This document shows positions 60,601 through 64,000 of a stretch of 64,000 bases of DNA, piece after piece. The notes under the pieces are model-generated. The model made no database searches and was not told the origin of the DNA. It saw nothing but the letters and a program-made list of their open reading frames with translations. Source of the stretch: Panulirus ornatus (lineage: Eukaryota; Arthropoda; Malacostraca; Decapoda; Palinuridae); contig NC_092225.1 in NCBI RefSeq assembly GCF_036320965.1, positions 81,580,113 through 81,644,112 of the forward strand, in the 5' to 3' direction. A program made the position numbers and the translations under genes. The first letter of the stretch is position 1. The number at the start of each line of letters is the position of its first letter.

Positions 60601-60733
60601 TATGTATCGGTAAATGAGAGCATTGTGATATCTTTTCCATGATTATTTCAATCATAGAATTGTTTGAATATCTTATCTTTCAGTTCTGAAACAAAAAAGT
60701 ATTTTGAGCTAGAAAGTACCCCTAACTGAATAT
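57609..60733. repeat. AT-rich ~303-bp satellite, about 11 diverged units
   Basis: The marker gattatttcaagtatagaa (or close variants) starts near 57611, 57917, 58221, 58539, 58818, 59127, 59435, 59764, 60035, 60342 and 60641, so units are 271-329 bp. Each unit also contains atcttatctttcaattttga, tttctcagaaaa, a cattatgatatatttt-type block and tcctttgcatcgtatttact. Units are clearly diverged and carry indels, so this is an old array. It does not code. Confidence 0.95.
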
Positions 60734-60734
60734 T

Positions 60735-61113
60735 CACGGGCGTATCTAGGGTAAATAGCGCCTATGGCCAGCACTGAAATTGCGCCCCTGGCTTGAGTAA
60801 AAAGTACATATTGTGAATGTATATAAAAATACATACAGTGTAATTATAAACTGTTGAAGAGATAGGCCAGACTTAAATTTATATAAACTCATAAAGACTT
60901 AAAGACTTAGTTGATCAAAATTGTAACGTAGTTGAAAAGTAGGTGAGTTTCTTTTTTTTTTTTACCTCACAGAACCAAACCGTTAAAAATGTGACTCGGG
61001 CAGCATATGTCATAAAATAATCCTGTTTAGTGGCGCCCCCCTTCAAGTGGCGCCCCCCTTCAAGTGGCGCCCAGGACACCTGACCTACCTGTTGTACCCT
61101 AGATACGCCACTG
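60735..61113. mobile_element. Non-autonomous DNA transposon remnant (hAT-like termini)
   Basis: Terminal inverted repeats: left cacgggcgtatctaggg at 60735 and right, reverse-complemented, cagtggcgtatctaggg ending at 61113, with two mismatches. CAGTGGCG-type ends are common in hAT-like elements, but the superfamily call is tentative. Internally there are gcgccc blocks near both ends, a duplicated cttcaagtggcgcccccc near 61040, and no coding sequence. I see no target-site duplication; the right flank is a LINE fragment. Confidence 0.6.
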
Positions 61114-62575
<1,462 letters not shown>

Positions 62576-62579
62576 TGTA

Positions 62580-64000
62580 CCCACTAGAATGGACCCACCA
62601 TGATCAGTGCCACTTGGAGTATAGCATGGATGCACTTTGATCGTTATGATTGCAGCATAGCATGAACCCAACTTTAATCAGTGATAGATGGAGTATAACA
62701 TGCGCCCTCTATATAGCATGAACCCAACTTTAATCAGTGATAGATGGAGTATAGCATGCACCCTCTATATAGCATGAACCCAACTTTAATCAGTGATAGA
62801 TGGAGTATAGCATGCGCCCTCTATAATCAATGCCAGTTGGAGTATAGCTTTAACCCACTATGATCAGTGCTAGTTGGAGTATAGCATGGACTCACTATAA
62901 TCAGTAATAGTTGGAGTATAGCTTGAACCCACTTTAGTCAGTAATAGCGGGATTATAGCATGGACTCACTATGATCAGTAATAGTTGGAGTATAGCTTGG
63001 ACCCACTATAATCAGTGCTAGTTGGAGTATAGCATGGATCCACTATAATCAGAGCTATTTGTAGTATATCATAGACCCATTATAATCAGTAATAGTTGGA
63101 GTGTAGCATGGATCCACTATAATCAGTGCTAGTTGGAGTATAGCATGGACCCACTATAATCAGTGCTAGTTGGAGTATAGCATGGACCCACTATAATCAG
63201 TGCTAGTCGGAGTATAGCATGGACCCACTATATTCAATGCTAGTAGAGTATAGCATGGACCTACTGTAATCAGTAATAGTTGGAGTATAGCATGGACCCA
63301 CTATAATCAGTAATAGTTGGAGTATAGCTTGGACCCACTATAATCAGTAATAGTTGGAGTATAGCTTGGACCCACTATAATCAGTAATAGTTGGAGTATA
63401 ACATGGACCCACTATAATCAGTAATAGTTGGAGTATAGCATGGACCCACTATAATCAGTAATAGTTGGAGTATAGCATGGACCCACTATAATCAGTAATA
63501 GTTGGAGTATAGCATGGACCCACTATAATCAGTAATAGTTGGAGTATAGCTTAGACCCACTATAATCAGTAATAGTTGGAGTATAGCGTGGACCCACTAT
63601 AATCAGTAATAGTTGGAGTATAGCATGGACCCACTATAATCAGTAATAGTTGGAGTATAGCATGGACCCACTATAATCAGTAATAGCTGGAGTATAGCTT
63701 GGACCCACTATAATCAGTAATAGCTGGAGTATAGCTTGGACCCACTATAATCAGTAATAGTTGGAGTATAGCTTGGATCCACTATAATCAGTAATAGTTG
63801 GAGTATAGCTTGGACCCACTATGATCAGTAATAGTTGGAGTATAGCATGGACCCACTATAATCAGTAATAGTTGGAGTATAGCTTGGACCCACTATAATC
63901 AGTAATAGTTGGAGTATAGCATGGACCCACTATAATCAGTGCTAGTTGGAGTATAGCATGGACCCACTATAATCAGTAATAGTTGGAGTATAGCATGGAC
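62580..64000. repeat. 37-bp minisatellite, open at the window edge
   Basis: About 38 units of the type ggacccactataatcagtaa plus tagttggagtatagcat. The left end is diverged and includes a local duplication of a longer unit (gcatgaacccaactttaatc blocks at 62655-62830). The right part is homogeneous with c/t (gcat/gctt) variants and continues past 64000. Confidence 0.95.

Overview
The window looks like a repeat-dominated invertebrate chromosome, most likely an arthropod and probably a decapod crustacean. The reasons are very dense dinucleotide microsatellites and minisatellites, several LINE families with reverse-transcriptase remnants, a Penelope-like relic, tRNA-derived SINEs, and one spliced TGF-beta-family ligand of protostome maverick type. 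There is no sign of prokaryotic gene organisation. The species call is inference.

Layout. 1-13916: two direct tandem copies of a 6.9-kb unit (79-7065 and 7066-13916), nearly identical, each carrying the same nested minisatellites (12-, 30-, 20/60- and 29-bp units). 14004-18100: the only convincing protein-coding gene. A splice acceptor at 14351-14352 leads into a terminal coding exon (14353-15209) encoding most of a TGF-beta-type prodomain and a complete nine-cysteine mature domain. A long presumed 3' UTR follows, holding a degenerate minisatellite and ending near an AATAAA at 18077. The duplication therefore appears to sit in, or just upstream of, an intron of this gene.

18.5-31 kb: noncoding sequence with TA, CT and CA microsatellites, tRNA-derived SINEs, a cluster of a second short element (SINE-T), a 3'-end LINE fragment and a 69-bp dimeric minisatellite. 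31.4-34.2 kb: two LINE insertions, tail to tail, each with an inverted 5' segment. 36.2-37.4 kb: decayed jockey/CR1-like reverse transcriptase. 38.8-45.8 kb: a pentamer array, a 5.5-kb 20-bp satellite with higher-order structure, and a 30-bp array. 46.4-48.7 kb: 25-bp array, long ATT tract and C-rich degenerate repeats. 48.7-52.2 kb: LINE, SINE-T, Penelope-like, tRNA-SINE and jockey-like relics. 53.4-56.4 kb: 27-bp, 39/43-bp and 30-bp arrays. 57.2-61.7 kb: a LINE end, an 11-unit AT-rich ~303-bp satellite, a DNA-transposon remnant and another LINE. 62.6-64 kb: a 37-bp array running off the window.

The most interesting signal is a LINE/SINE partnership. The LINE (RTE-like) and SINE-T share a 3'-terminal stem-loop whose stem is conserved while its loop differs. 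Seven insertions of the two families are bounded on both sides by (TA)n tracts. The two largest LINE copies have the inverted 5' segments expected from twin priming. Together this suggests a LINE that targets TA microsatellites and mobilises SINE-T.
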